DNA of 64,000 bases, from NCBI RefSeq assembly GCF_902859855.1, contig NZ_CADIKH010000029.1:1-64000 (forward strand), read 5' to 3'. The DNA comes from Paraburkholderia humisilvae. Its GTDB lineage: Bacteria; Pseudomonadota; Gammaproteobacteria; Burkholderiales; Burkholderiaceae. Position numbers and translations under genes: made by a program. Below, in pieces: positions 56,783-64,000 of this stretch (positions within the stretch are counted from its first letter, which is position 1; the number at the start of each line of letters is the position of its first letter). Below the pieces are notes generated by a model that searched no databases, was not told the origin of the DNA, and was given only the letters and a program-made list of their open reading frames with translations.

Positions 56783-57799
56783 TCAGTGAGTTTCTGTGAC
56801 CTTGTTCAGATGGCGAGGCGCGTCAGGGTTGCGTCCGCGTGCAGCCGCAAGGCCGGCTGCCATCACATAGAAGGAAAGGATCGCGGCGATCGGATCGAGC
56901 GCCGGATGGGCCGTCGACACAAGCGGCAGGGTGCGCTCTGCGATAGAGTCCGGTGCCGCGAGCAGCACACGCGCACCACGCGCCTGCATGTCGCGTGCGA
57001 GCTGCAGCAGGCCTGCCTGCTCGGGGCCCGGCAGCGCGAACACGAGTAGCGGATAGTCGCGATCGATCAGTTCCATCGGACCGTGCCGCACTTCGGCGCT
57101 CGAAAACGCTTCGGCCTGGATGCCGGACGTTTCCTTCAGCTTGAGCGCCGCTTCCTGCGCGATCGCCAGGCCAAGACCGCGACCGATCACGATCATCCGC
57201 TCGATGCCGCGTAACTCGTCGATCGCTTTCGACCAGTCGAGCGCGCCCGCCTTCTGCAGCGCATCGGGCAACGATTGCAGCGCGCCGAGCAAGGCGCCAT
57301 CGCGCTGCCAGCGCGCGACTAGTTGGGCGGAAACCGACAGCATCGCGATGTAGCTCTTGGTCGCGGCGACGCTAACCTCCGGGCCTGCCAGCAGCGGGAG
57401 TTGCCATTCGCAGATGTCCGCGAGCGGCGATTGCGGAGCGTTCACCGCGGCCACCGTCAGTGCACCCGCGTTGCGCAGCGCGGCCATCGTGCCGACCAGA
57501 TCAGGACTCTTACCGGATTGCGAGAACGCGATCGCAAGCTGTTCGCGTACCCGCAGCGGCGCTTGCTGCAGCGTCGCGACCGACATCGGCAGCGACGCGA
57601 CCGGCACGCCGAGCCGGCTCATCGCGAGGCTCGCGAAGTAGCTCGCGGCGTGGTCGGAGCTGCCACGCGCAACGGTCAGCGCGACATCGCGCGGCCGGGT
57701 CGAAAGGCGCAGCGCAAGCGCCTCGACAGGCGACGGTTCCGCGAGTTGCGCGGCGACCGCTTGCGCGGACGCCAGCGCCTCTTTAAGCATATTCGACAA
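56783..57799 (-). CDS. GlmS-like SIS-domain protein, putative glucosamine-6-P deaminase (NagB-II)
   Basis: A 338-residue two-SIS-domain protein without the glutaminase domain of GlmS. Motifs are ARGSSDHAASYFASL, AFSQSGKSPDLVGTM, VAATKSYIAML, IVIGRGLGLAIAQEAALKLKET and AEVRHGPMELID. In nag operons lacking classical NagB, such proteins act as GlcN-6-P deaminase. A TTG at 57799 with GGAG six bases upstream overlaps the end of nagA by 17 bases; the ATG at 57790 is the alternative. Confidence 0.85.
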   Translation of the reverse strand: MSNMLKEALASAQAVAAQLAEPSPVEALALRLSTRPRDVALTVARGSSDHAASYFASLAMSRLGVPVASLPMSVATLQQAPLRVREQLAIAFSQSGKSPDLVGTMAALRNAGALTVAAVNAPQSPLADICEWQLPLLAGPEVSVAATKSYIAMLSVSAQLVARWQRDGALLGALQSLPDALQKAGALDWSKAIDELRGIERMIVIGRGLGLAIAQEAALKLKETSGIQAEAFSSAEVRHGPMELIDRDYPLLVFALPGPEQAGLLQLARDMQARGARVLLAAPDSIAERTLPLVSTAHPALDPIAAILSFYVMAAGLAAARGRNPDAPRHLNKVTETH

Positions 57800-58886
57800 T
57801 CGATTCTCCTTCGACGTAGGTCGCAGTCAACGCCAGCTCCCGGTCGAACACGACAAGGTCGGCCCACGCGCCCCGCGCGATACGGCCGCGGTCTTCGATG
57901 CCGAGGTAGTCGGCGGCATGGCGCGACAGACGGTTTGAAACATCGGCCATCGGCAGGCCGAGCGAACACAGGTTGCGCAACGCCTGATCCATCGTCAGGG
58001 TGCTGCCGGCGAGCGTGCCGTCTGCCAGACGCACGCCGCCAAGACACTTCGTCACGTGCTGGCTGCCGAGCCGGTACTCGCCGTCGGGCATGCCAGTCGC
58101 CGAGGTGCTGTCAGTGACCACGTAGAGGCGCGGAATCGCGCGCATCGCGGCACGAATCGCGCCCGGATGCACGTGCAGCAGATCGGGAATGATCTCTGCG
58201 TATTCAGCGTGCGCCAGCGCCGCGCCGACCATGCCCGGATTGCGGTGATGCAGCGGCGACATCGCATTGAACAGGTGCGTGAAACTGCGCGCACCGTGTT
58301 TCATCGCGGCCACCGCATCGTCGTACGTGCCGAGTGAATGTCCCAGTTGAACGCGCACGCCGCGCGCCGCGATCTCCGAGATGATGTCCATATGGCCGGC
58401 GATTTCCGGCGCGATCGTGACGACGCGAATGGGTCCGAGTGCGAGGTACTGCAACACTTCGTCGAGCACCGCGGACACCGCGGCGTCCGGCTGAGCGCCG
58501 AGCTTGCCCGGATTGATGTATGGGCCTTCGAGATGCACGCCCAGCACACGCGAGCCGCCGGGCGTCCGGTTGCGCGCGGCGCCGCCGAGGCCCGCGACCA
58601 CATTCATCAGCTCATCGCGCGGCGCGGTCATGGTCGTCGCGAGCAGGCTCGTGGTGCCGTGCCGCGCGTGCGTGCGCGTGATCGCCTCGATGGCATTGCC
58701 CGCTTCCATCACATCGGCGCCACCGCCGCCATGCACGTGCAAGTCGATGAAGCCCGGCAGGATGTACGGCGCGTCGTTCGTCGACGGATCGACCACGTGG
58801 CCCGACAGCGCCGTGATACGGCCGTTTTCGAATTCGAGTGTGCCGTGGATCCATCCATCGGTGGTGAGTATGTTTCCGGTCAGCAT
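57783..58886 (-). CDS. nagA: NagA, N-acetylglucosamine-6-phosphate deacetylase
   Basis: Amidohydrolase producing GlcN-6-P and acetate. The 367-residue protein has PGFIDLHVHGGGGADVME (metal-site His), GVHLEGPYINP (Glu), LGHSLGTYDDAV and FTHLFNAMSPLHHR (His), TDSTSATGMPDGEY (catalytic Asp) and a C-terminal GRIARGAWADLVVFD strand. The ATG at 58886 gives the usual length; the frame is open to 58913. Second gene after nagR; translation is coupled to the SIS gene by overlap. Confidence 0.95.
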   Translation of the reverse strand: MLTGNILTTDGWIHGTLEFENGRITALSGHVVDPSTNDAPYILPGFIDLHVHGGGGADVMEAGNAIEAITRTHARHGTTSLLATTMTAPRDELMNVVAGLGGAARNRTPGGSRVLGVHLEGPYINPGKLGAQPDAAVSAVLDEVLQYLALGPIRVVTIAPEIAGHMDIISEIAARGVRVQLGHSLGTYDDAVAAMKHGARSFTHLFNAMSPLHHRNPGMVGAALAHAEYAEIIPDLLHVHPGAIRAAMRAIPRLYVVTDSTSATGMPDGEYRLGSQHVTKCLGGVRLADGTLAGSTLTMDQALRNLCSLGLPMADVSNRLSRHAADYLGIEDRGRIARGAWADLVVFDRELALTATYVEGESIVEYA

Positions 58887-58958
58887 GAGTCTCTCTAGGA
58901 AAGCGTGATGCAATGCGTGACTGAGGTCGCCGTGCGATGTTCCGCAGCGTCGGCCGTT

Positions 58959-59693
58959 TTAAAGGCGGAGCTCCGCGACGAAGTCGTAGTAGTCGTCCCG
59001 GCAGTAGGTATCCGTTAGCTCGATGGCGCGCTGGTCCGCGCTATAGCCGACCCGCGTGATCAGCAGCAGCGCGGTACGCGGCTCGACGCCCATCAGTTCG
59101 GCGATCTCGCTTGATGCATTGACCGCGCGAAAGTGCTGCAAGGCGCGCACCACGGCAACACCACGCCGCTCGAGATAACTGTATAGCGAGCCGTCGATCG
59201 CGACCGGGTCCGGCACGATCGCGGCGGGCAGCGCCGAGTGTTCGACCGCCATCGCGATGCCGTCCGCGCGGCGCAGGCGCCGCAGGTTCGCGACCGCCGC
59301 GCCCGGCGACAGCCCGAGTTGCACGATCTCGTCGCGCGTCGCCGCGCGCACGTCGCGCTCGAGCCAGATCGAATCGGGCCGGAAGCCGCGCTGCTCCATC
59401 TTCTTCGTAAAGCCGGTCAAGCGCGACAGCGGATCCTCAACGCGCGGCGTGATGAAACTGCGCGCCCCCGGCGCGCGCCGGATCAGGCCTTGCTCGACGA
59501 GAAGCGCGATCGCCTTGCGCGCGGTAATGCGCGACACGCCGATCGAATCCGACAGCGTGCGCTCGGACGGCAACGCCTCGCCCGCCGACCAGACGCCGCA
59601 GTGAATTGCCGTTGCAAGATTGCGCGCGAGTTGCAGATACAGCGGCGTGACGTTGCGCGCGTCGGGCATCAGGGCAGACCAGCGTGTTTCCAT
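58959..59693 (-). CDS. nagR: NagR, GntR/HutC-family repressor of the nag operon
   Basis: A 244-residue regulator with an N-terminal winged HTH (LARNLATAIHCGVWSAGEALPSERTLSDSIGVSRITARKAI, about 20-75) and a UTRA effector domain (about 90-240) as in DasR/YvoA, which bind GlcN-6-P or GlcNAc-6-P. First gene of the operon, 72 bases before nagA. Palindromes at 59767-59788 and 59897-59909 are candidate operators, suggesting autoregulation. Confidence 0.9.
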   Translation of the reverse strand: METRWSALMPDARNVTPLYLQLARNLATAIHCGVWSAGEALPSERTLSDSIGVSRITARKAIALLVEQGLIRRAPGARSFITPRVEDPLSRLTGFTKKMEQRGFRPDSIWLERDVRAATRDEIVQLGLSPGAAVANLRRLRRADGIAMAVEHSALPAAIVPDPVAIDGSLYSYLERRGVAVVRALQHFRAVNASSEIAELMGVEPRTALLLITRVGYSADQRAIELTDTYCRDDYYDFVAELRL

Positions 59694-59766
59694 GGGCTGT
59701 GGCGGATCGAGAGACGAAGAGATGGCGCATCACACGAAGATTGGAGCCCATTATATAACCACAATA

Positions 59767-59788
59767 ATACCAGTCAATAGACTGGTAT
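59767..59788. promoter_or_regulatory. Candidate NagR operator 1 (9-bp palindrome)
   Basis: ATACCAGTC, AATA, GACTGGTAT: a perfect inverted repeat 74 bases upstream of nagR. The TGGTAT/ATACCA half-site resembles GntR/HutC sites of the DasR/YvoA type (TGGTCTAGACCA). AT-rich DNA between it and nagR (TTATATAA at 59751-59758) may hold the promoter. Confidence 0.65.
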
Positions 59789-59896
59789 CTAGCCGGTCTA
59801 TCCGCCTCAATGCCTTGCCACATAAGGGTTTTCTTGAATTTTTGGATTTGCATCCGCTGCGGGAAGCGGACCAGGACATACCCGTATGAAGACCAC

Positions 59897-59909
59897 ACTG
59901 GATACCAGT
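59897..59909. promoter_or_regulatory. Candidate NagR operator 2
   Basis: ACTGGATACCAGT is a 5-3-5 palindrome repeating the ATACCAGT half of operator 1. It lies 109 bases further from nagR and 150 bases before the MarR-GNAT gene. The 365-base spacer 59694-60058 holds both palindromes and no gene. Confidence 0.5.
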
Positions 59910-60058
59910 TGAATTATGTGGTTACCGCCAGGCGGCGCTGGCTGGCCAGCGCAACATGCACGCGCGCGATGCAGAGGACACTGCCAACCTGTGCAGGTTT
60001 TTAACTTGCAACGATCGAATATAGTTGCCGCCGGGTAAAAACTACTGGAGTCCTTAAG

Positions 60059-60985
60059 GTGCCTGATCCTGCCGCACTACGGCGCGCGCAAGCCGTCCGC
60101 CACTTCAACCGCTTCTACACGAAGCACATCGGCGAGCTCCACGAACATGTGCACAGCAGCGAGTTTTCGTTGACCGAAATCCGCGTGCTTCGCGAACTCG
60201 CGCTCGGCCGCGTCCAGACTGCGGCTTGCCTTGCCCGCGGCCTTGGTCTCGACAGCGGCTACCTGAGCCGGCTTCTGACCGGCTTCGAGCGCCGCAAACT
60301 GATTGACCGGAAACCGTCGGTCACCGACGCCCGTCAGTCGCTGCTGTCGATTACTGAAACCGGGCGCGCCGCGTACCAGCCGCTCGACGCGGCGGCGATC
60401 GACGACGTGTTGACGACGCTCGCAAGACTCGGCAACGTTTCGCAGGAACAGTTGATCGACGCGATGAAGCTGATCGAGCGTCTGCTCGACACGGGGCCGC
60501 GGCACCGCAACGTCACGCTGCGCGCGCCACGCGCCGGCGACTACGGCTGGCTCGTGCATCGCCAGGCGCAGCTCTTCGCGCTCGGACATGGATGGGATCA
60601 TCGCTTCGAGGGCTTGCTGGCGCAGACGGTCGCCGAATTCTCGGAATGCCACGATCCGCGGCTTGAGACATGCATGATCGCCGAACAGCAGGGAACGGTC
60701 GCCGGTTCCGCGCTGATCACGCGGCTGGAAGCGGATACCGCGATCGTGAGGATGCTGTATGTCGAGCCCGACGTACAGCGCCTCGGCATCGGTACCCAGT
60801 TGATCAGCGAATGTGTGAGCTTTGCCAGGCGCGCCGGCTACGCGAAGCTTTCGGTGACGACGGAGAGTGCGTTACTCGACGCGCGGCGCCTGTTCGAGCA
60901 CGCGGGCTTTACGCGGATGAGCGCCGAGCCGGCGCAGCGCTTCGGCCGACGGCTCGTGCTCGAACGCTGGATGCGGAACCTTTGA
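60059..60985 (+). CDS. MarR-GNAT fusion: transcriptional regulator with acetyltransferase domain (GTG start)
   Basis: A 308-residue fusion. A MarR winged-helix domain (about 1-145: EFSLTEIRVLRELALG, LARGLGLDSGYLSRLLTGFERRKLIDRKPSVTDARQSLLSIT) is followed by a GNAT acetyltransferase domain (about 150-308: ALITRLEADTAIVRMLYVEPDVQRLGIGTQLISECVSFARRAGYAKLSVTT, with the acetyl-CoA loop QRLGIGT). GGAG lies eight bases before GTG. Divergent from nagR across the operator spacer. Target genes and acetyl acceptor are unknown. Confidence 0.88.
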   Translation: MPDPAALRRAQAVRHFNRFYTKHIGELHEHVHSSEFSLTEIRVLRELALGRVQTAACLARGLGLDSGYLSRLLTGFERRKLIDRKPSVTDARQSLLSITETGRAAYQPLDAAAIDDVLTTLARLGNVSQEQLIDAMKLIERLLDTGPRHRNVTLRAPRAGDYGWLVHRQAQLFALGHGWDHRFEGLLAQTVAEFSECHDPRLETCMIAEQQGTVAGSALITRLEADTAIVRMLYVEPDVQRLGIGTQLISECVSFARRAGYAKLSVTTESALLDARRLFEHAGFTRMSAEPAQRFGRRLVLERWMRNL

Positions 60986-61056
60986 TACAGGCGCCTTGAA
61001 TGCGGGCGGGAGGACAGGAGGACGTGCCGCCCGAGGCATCCGTTGCACCCGATGCG

Positions 61057-61205
61057 TCAGAAAGACGGTACCACCGAGCCCTTGAATTCAGTCCTGATGA
61101 ACTGGCGCACGTCTTCCGACTGATACGCGGCGACCAGTTTCCTGACCCACGGCTTGTCCTGGTCCTGCGCGCGCACCGCGATCAGTTAGCGTACGGGCTG
61201 GCCGC
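61057..61205 (-). pseudogene. Frameshifted C-terminal remnant of metQ (methionine ABC transporter binding lipoprotein)
   Basis: Reading the minus strand from 61185, 42 codons give LIAVRAQDQDKPWVRKLVAA, YQSEDVRQFIRTEFKGSVVP and SF, then TGA at 61057-61059. This is the recognisable C-terminus of MetQ/NlpA proteins. Just upstream, another frame gives AASPYAN, the residues that should precede LIAVRAQD; one base is missing (AAC-CTG became AACTG). Upstream of about 61205 the similarity ends. A short decayed fragment between the MarR-GNAT gene and the chemoreceptor; metN and metI are not here. Confidence 0.75.
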
Positions 61206-61314
61206 AAAGGCGAATGGCGCGCCGTCAGACGCGCCATTCTCATCGATTGCTGGTCGGCTGTTGGCGTTTATACGGCCACTTGGCCGTCGCGCTGAACGCG
61301 ACCGCGCGTAACGG

Positions 61315-63144
61315 TCAAAACGTCGTCCAGTCACCTTCGTCGACCGCCTTAGCCGTAGAGGACGGTGTCACTGGCGTTGGGCTCTTTCTGGTTGCGGCGA
61401 GTGTGGTCAGTCCCGGTACGGGCAGTTTTTGCGCGACGCGCGCGGTGTCCTCGGATGCGGTTGCGGATGCGGATGAGGCGGTCGCAGCAACAGATGCTGC
61501 AGACGTCTTTGGCACAGGCTGCCTGGTGAGCTGCTTTTCGATAGCCGGCTTTGTCACGCCCGGTAATGCCACGCGCTTCGCCGCCACCACCGGCCCATCG
61601 CCCACGCGGAACGTGTTGACCGCATCGCGCAAGCGCGCCGCCTGGTCCTGCAACGACGCGGCCGCGGCAGTCGCCTGCTCGACCAGCGCGGCGTTCTGCT
61701 GCGTGACTTCGTCCATTTGCGTGACTGCGCGGCCGACCTGCGCAATGCCGCTGCTCTGCTCTTCCGAGGCCGCGGCGATCTCGCCCATGATGTCGGTGAC
61801 GCGCCGCACCGCCTGCAGGATTTCACCCATCGTCGCGCCGGCCTGCTCAACGAGCGTCGAGCCGTTGTTGACCCGCTCGACCGATGCGCCGATCAATTGC
61901 TTGATCTCTTTCGCCGCCGTCGCACTGCGCTGCGCGAGGCTGCGCACCTCGCCCGCCACCACGGCGAAGCCGCGGCCCTGTTCGCCCGCGCGCGCCGCTT
62001 CGACCGCTGCGTTCAATGCAAGGATATTGGTCTGGAACGCAATGCCTTCGATCACACCAATGATGTCGGCAATCTGCCGCGAGCTGTCGTTGATCTCCCC
62101 CATCGTGCCGATCACGCGGCTCACCACTTCGTTGCCCTTCGTCGCGATATCGGATGCGTTGTGCGCGAGACCGCTCGCCTGACGCGCATTATCGGCATTC
62201 TGCTTCACCGTCGCCGTCAGTTGCTCCATGCTTGCTGAGGTTTCCTGCAGCGACGCGGCCTGCTGCTCGGTGCGCTGCGACAGATTGTTGTTGCCGGCGG
62301 CGATCTGCTGCGTCGCCGACGCGATCGCCTCGGCCGAATGCCGGATCTCGCCGATCGCGCGTTGCAGGCGGTCCTGCATCGCATTCATCGCCGCCATCAT
62401 GCTCGACGAGTCGTTCGCACGCAGGCTGACGATCTGCGTCAGATCGCCGGTCGCGATGCGCGCGGCGAGCTGCGCGGCCTGCTGCGGTTCACCGCCGAGA
62501 CCGTTGCGGATGCTGCGCATCAAGACGACCATCGCGAGCGTGATCAGCGCGCCGATCACAAGCACTGCAATCAGATGCTCGGCGATCGTCTGATAGTAGA
62601 CCGTATCGACGTCGCGCACGAATACGCCGCTCGTGATGTACCAGTCCCATGGCGCAAAGCGCTCGACGTAGCTCAGCTTGGGCAGCGCGGTTTCGCTGCC
62701 CGGCAGCCGTCCGCGATACGACGTGAAGCCGCGGCCGTTCGCCTTTGCGCTGTCGAGCACCGACATGTACAACAGCTTGCCGTCCGGGTCCTTGAAATCG
62801 CCGACCGGCTTGCCGACCATCTGCGGCAGCGTCGGGTGCATCAGCACGACCGGCTTCGAATCGATCACGAACAGATAGCCGGCGTCGCCATAACGCATCG
62901 TCGCGAGGCGCGCGAGTGCTTCGCGCTGCGCGTCGGCTTCGCTCAGCTTGCCCGCCTGCGACAGCGTGTAGTAGCCGTTCACGACGCCCTGCGCCGCGTC
63001 GACGAGATTTACCATGCCGGCCTTGCGCTCGGCCAGCATCGTCGAGCGCGTCTCGACCGCGCTCAGCAACCCGATGCCCAGCAACCCCAGCCAGACAAGC
63101 GCGAGCGACAGCCACAGCTTGCGATTCAGACTCATCCCGCTCAT
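61315..63144 (-). CDS. Methyl-accepting chemotaxis protein with a Cache-type sensor
   Basis: A 609-residue chemoreceptor: TM1 (LWLSLALVWLGLLGIGLLSAV), a periplasmic sCache_2-like domain (about 35-185: YGDAGYLFVIDSKPVVLMHPTLPQMVGKPVGDFKDPDGK; WYITSGVFVRD), TM2 (HLIAVLVIGALITLAMVVLM), HAMP and an MA signalling domain. The MA hairpin tip is GVIEGIAFQTNILALNAAVEAARAGEQGRGFAVVAGEVR. The linker (about 545-600) is Ala/Thr/Pro-rich and ends GDWTTF, resembling the NWETF tether for CheR/CheB. The ligand is unknown; sCache_2 receptors often sense small carboxylates. Confidence 0.95.
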   Translation of the reverse strand: MSGMSLNRKLWLSLALVWLGLLGIGLLSAVETRSTMLAERKAGMVNLVDAAQGVVNGYYTLSQAGKLSEADAQREALARLATMRYGDAGYLFVIDSKPVVLMHPTLPQMVGKPVGDFKDPDGKLLYMSVLDSAKANGRGFTSYRGRLPGSETALPKLSYVERFAPWDWYITSGVFVRDVDTVYYQTIAEHLIAVLVIGALITLAMVVLMRSIRNGLGGEPQQAAQLAARIATGDLTQIVSLRANDSSSMMAAMNAMQDRLQRAIGEIRHSAEAIASATQQIAAGNNNLSQRTEQQAASLQETSASMEQLTATVKQNADNARQASGLAHNASDIATKGNEVVSRVIGTMGEINDSSRQIADIIGVIEGIAFQTNILALNAAVEAARAGEQGRGFAVVAGEVRSLAQRSATAAKEIKQLIGASVERVNNGSTLVEQAGATMGEILQAVRRVTDIMGEIAAASEEQSSGIAQVGRAVTQMDEVTQQNAALVEQATAAAASLQDQAARLRDAVNTFRVGDGPVVAAKRVALPGVTKPAIEKQLTRQPVPKTSAASVAATASSASATASEDTARVAQKLPVPGLTTLAATRKSPTPVTPSSTAKAVDEGDWTTF

Positions 63145-63287
63145 TGTTTTGGTCTCTTTCGTGTGGTTTCTGCGGCAATCGCAAGGCCGCGCGAACGCGG
63201 CGCAAACGATTGCTTACGAGATAACGGCAGAAATGGTGAGGGACTTGAGGGATGCGCCCGACGCGTAGTTCAAGCGGTTGTCGGCGG

Positions 63288-64000
63288 CTACTGATAGTTG
63301 ATCGTGAACGTCATTGACGAATTGGCGCTGCCCGCCTTGGCGGTGCCGGTGCGATAGTAGCGCGCCGTCAGCGGAATCGTGTAGCTGCCGGCCGCGCCGG
63401 AAACAAAGTTCGTAAAGGCGATCTGCTTGCTGAGCGGTACGACGTTTCCAGAGCCGTCCAGCAACTGCACACCCGCGCCTTGCGCAGTCGAACCGCTGTC
63501 AAACGCGACCACGGAATTCGCGCTGTTCAGCACGGTAGTGGTCGGATCGATCTGGTACTTGATGGTATTGATGCCAGCCGGGCAGTTGTTCAATGCGATG
63601 TTGAACTTCGTCGATGACGTTGTCGCGCCGACAGCGGCAAGTTCCGACAGGTTGTGCGTGCCGAGCGTCGCCGTGACATTCGGTGTGGTGCACGATGCCT
63701 GGCCAACTGAAATCGAGTTGGTCAGCGACATAGTTAGAACCGCGAGCGTGCCGTACGTCAAGACCGCGACCGACCCGCCGGGTACGGTAGCGCCCGCCGC
63801 AATGGGTCCGGTTTTGATCAGTTGGAACGCGTTGGGCAGCGAGGTGGACCCGCCGCCATTGCCCTTGGCGGTGCCATAGCTAACCCAGCTATAGGCCGTC
63901 CCGCTGTCCATGTACTTCCATGAGAACGACAACCCGGTGTTTCCAATCGGGTAGACAGTCTGATTTGCAGCGGGCTGAGTACCAATCAGACTTTGCACGC
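63288..64000 (-). CDS. Fimbrial/pilin-domain protein, 5' end beyond the window
   Basis: The C-terminal 237 residues or so of a chaperone-usher type fimbrial adhesin or minor pilin. The pilin domain starts at SCTTPNVTATLGTHNLSELAAVG and ends YYRTGTAKAGSANSSMTFTINYQ, with paired Cys (SCTT and LNNCPAG) and the terminal beta-strand motif with penultimate Tyr. A preceding region (IGNTGLSFSWKYMDSGTAYSW) suggests an N-terminal receptor domain. The frame is open to the window edge, so the start is outside. Spacer 63145-63287 shows no feature. Confidence 0.85.
   Translation of the reverse strand, partial: VQSLIGTQPAANQTVYPIGNTGLSFSWKYMDSGTAYSWVSYGTAKGNGGGSTSLPNAFQLIKTGPIAAGATVPGGSVAVLTYGTLAVLTMSLTNSISVGQASCTTPNVTATLGTHNLSELAAVGATTSSTKFNIALNNCPAGINTIKYQIDPTTTVLNSANSVVAFDSGSTAQGAGVQLLDGSGNVVPLSKQIAFTNFVSGAAGSYTIPLTARYYRTGTAKAGSANSSMTFTINYQ

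Overview
The window reads as chromosomal DNA of a Burkholderiaceae betaproteobacterium, most like Paraburkholderia or Burkholderia. The signs are high GC with strong GC3 bias, the linkage kdsD-kdsC-lptC-lptA-lptB-rpoN-hpf-ptsN-hprK-rapZ, the order TPR protein-lolB-ispE-tRNA-Gln-prs-rplY-pth, a CTC-type L25, a cydP-cydA-cydB-cydX operon, and a nag operon with an EIIA-HPr-EI fusion. This placement rests on remembered gene order and protein style, not on a database search. No insertion sequence, phage, integrase or CRISPR array was seen.

Layout. 0-4.2 kb: uvrA and an AI-2E-family permease. 4.3-8.1 kb: a divergent iron-uptake pair (TonB-dependent siderophore receptor and PepSY-TM protein), each preceded by a Fur-box-like palindrome. 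8.1-13.4 kb, minus strand: apt, a LysE-type exporter, a DUF4743-Nudix hydrolase, purU, and a CPA2 cation/proton antiporter. 13.5-23.2 kb, plus strand: Kdo synthesis and LPS transport (kdsD, kdsC, lptCAB), rpoN, hibernation factor, nitrogen PTS (ptsN, hprK, rapZ) and a Lon-N-domain protein. 23.2-25.2 kb, minus: the 8-oxoguanine repair pair mutY and mutM. 25.2-32.6 kb, plus: TPR protein, lolB, ispE, tRNA-Gln, prs, rplY, pth, hisC.

32.7-38.8 kb: a ferredoxin gene and coaD, which I recall as near neighbours in related genomes, are here separated by about 5.4 kb of surface-glycan genes: a Wzy-like polymerase/ligase, a GT-C-like membrane protein, an OafA-type acyltransferase, and a 31-codon remnant resembling the N-terminus of a Wzx flippase. 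38.9-46.2 kb: rsmD, ftsY, a zeta-class GST/isomerase with an FAH-family hydrolase, a YbiB-type protein, and leuA behind a Leu-CTA-rich leader peptide. 46.3-52.1 kb: an NTF2-fold protein, pagL, rpoH behind a perfect CIRCE element, and cytochrome bd oxidase with two small subunits. 52.2-59.7 kb, minus: the N-acetylglucosamine operon nagR-nagA-SIS deaminase-nagF-nagE with candidate operators. 59.7-64 kb: a MarR-GNAT fusion protein, a frameshifted metQ fragment, a chemoreceptor and the 3' part of a fimbrial protein gene cut by the window edge.

How the parts connect. Envelope biogenesis is prominent: Kdo, the Lpt bridge, LolB, PagL and the glycan insert all act on the outer membrane. Two PTS branches are present, the regulatory nitrogen PTS and the sugar-transporting nag PTS with its own HPr and EI. 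Regulation that can be read directly from the DNA includes Fur boxes, CIRCE in front of rpoH, a leucine attenuator-type leader, GntR-type palindromes at nagR, and two possible leaderless starts (kdsD and the leu leader peptide).
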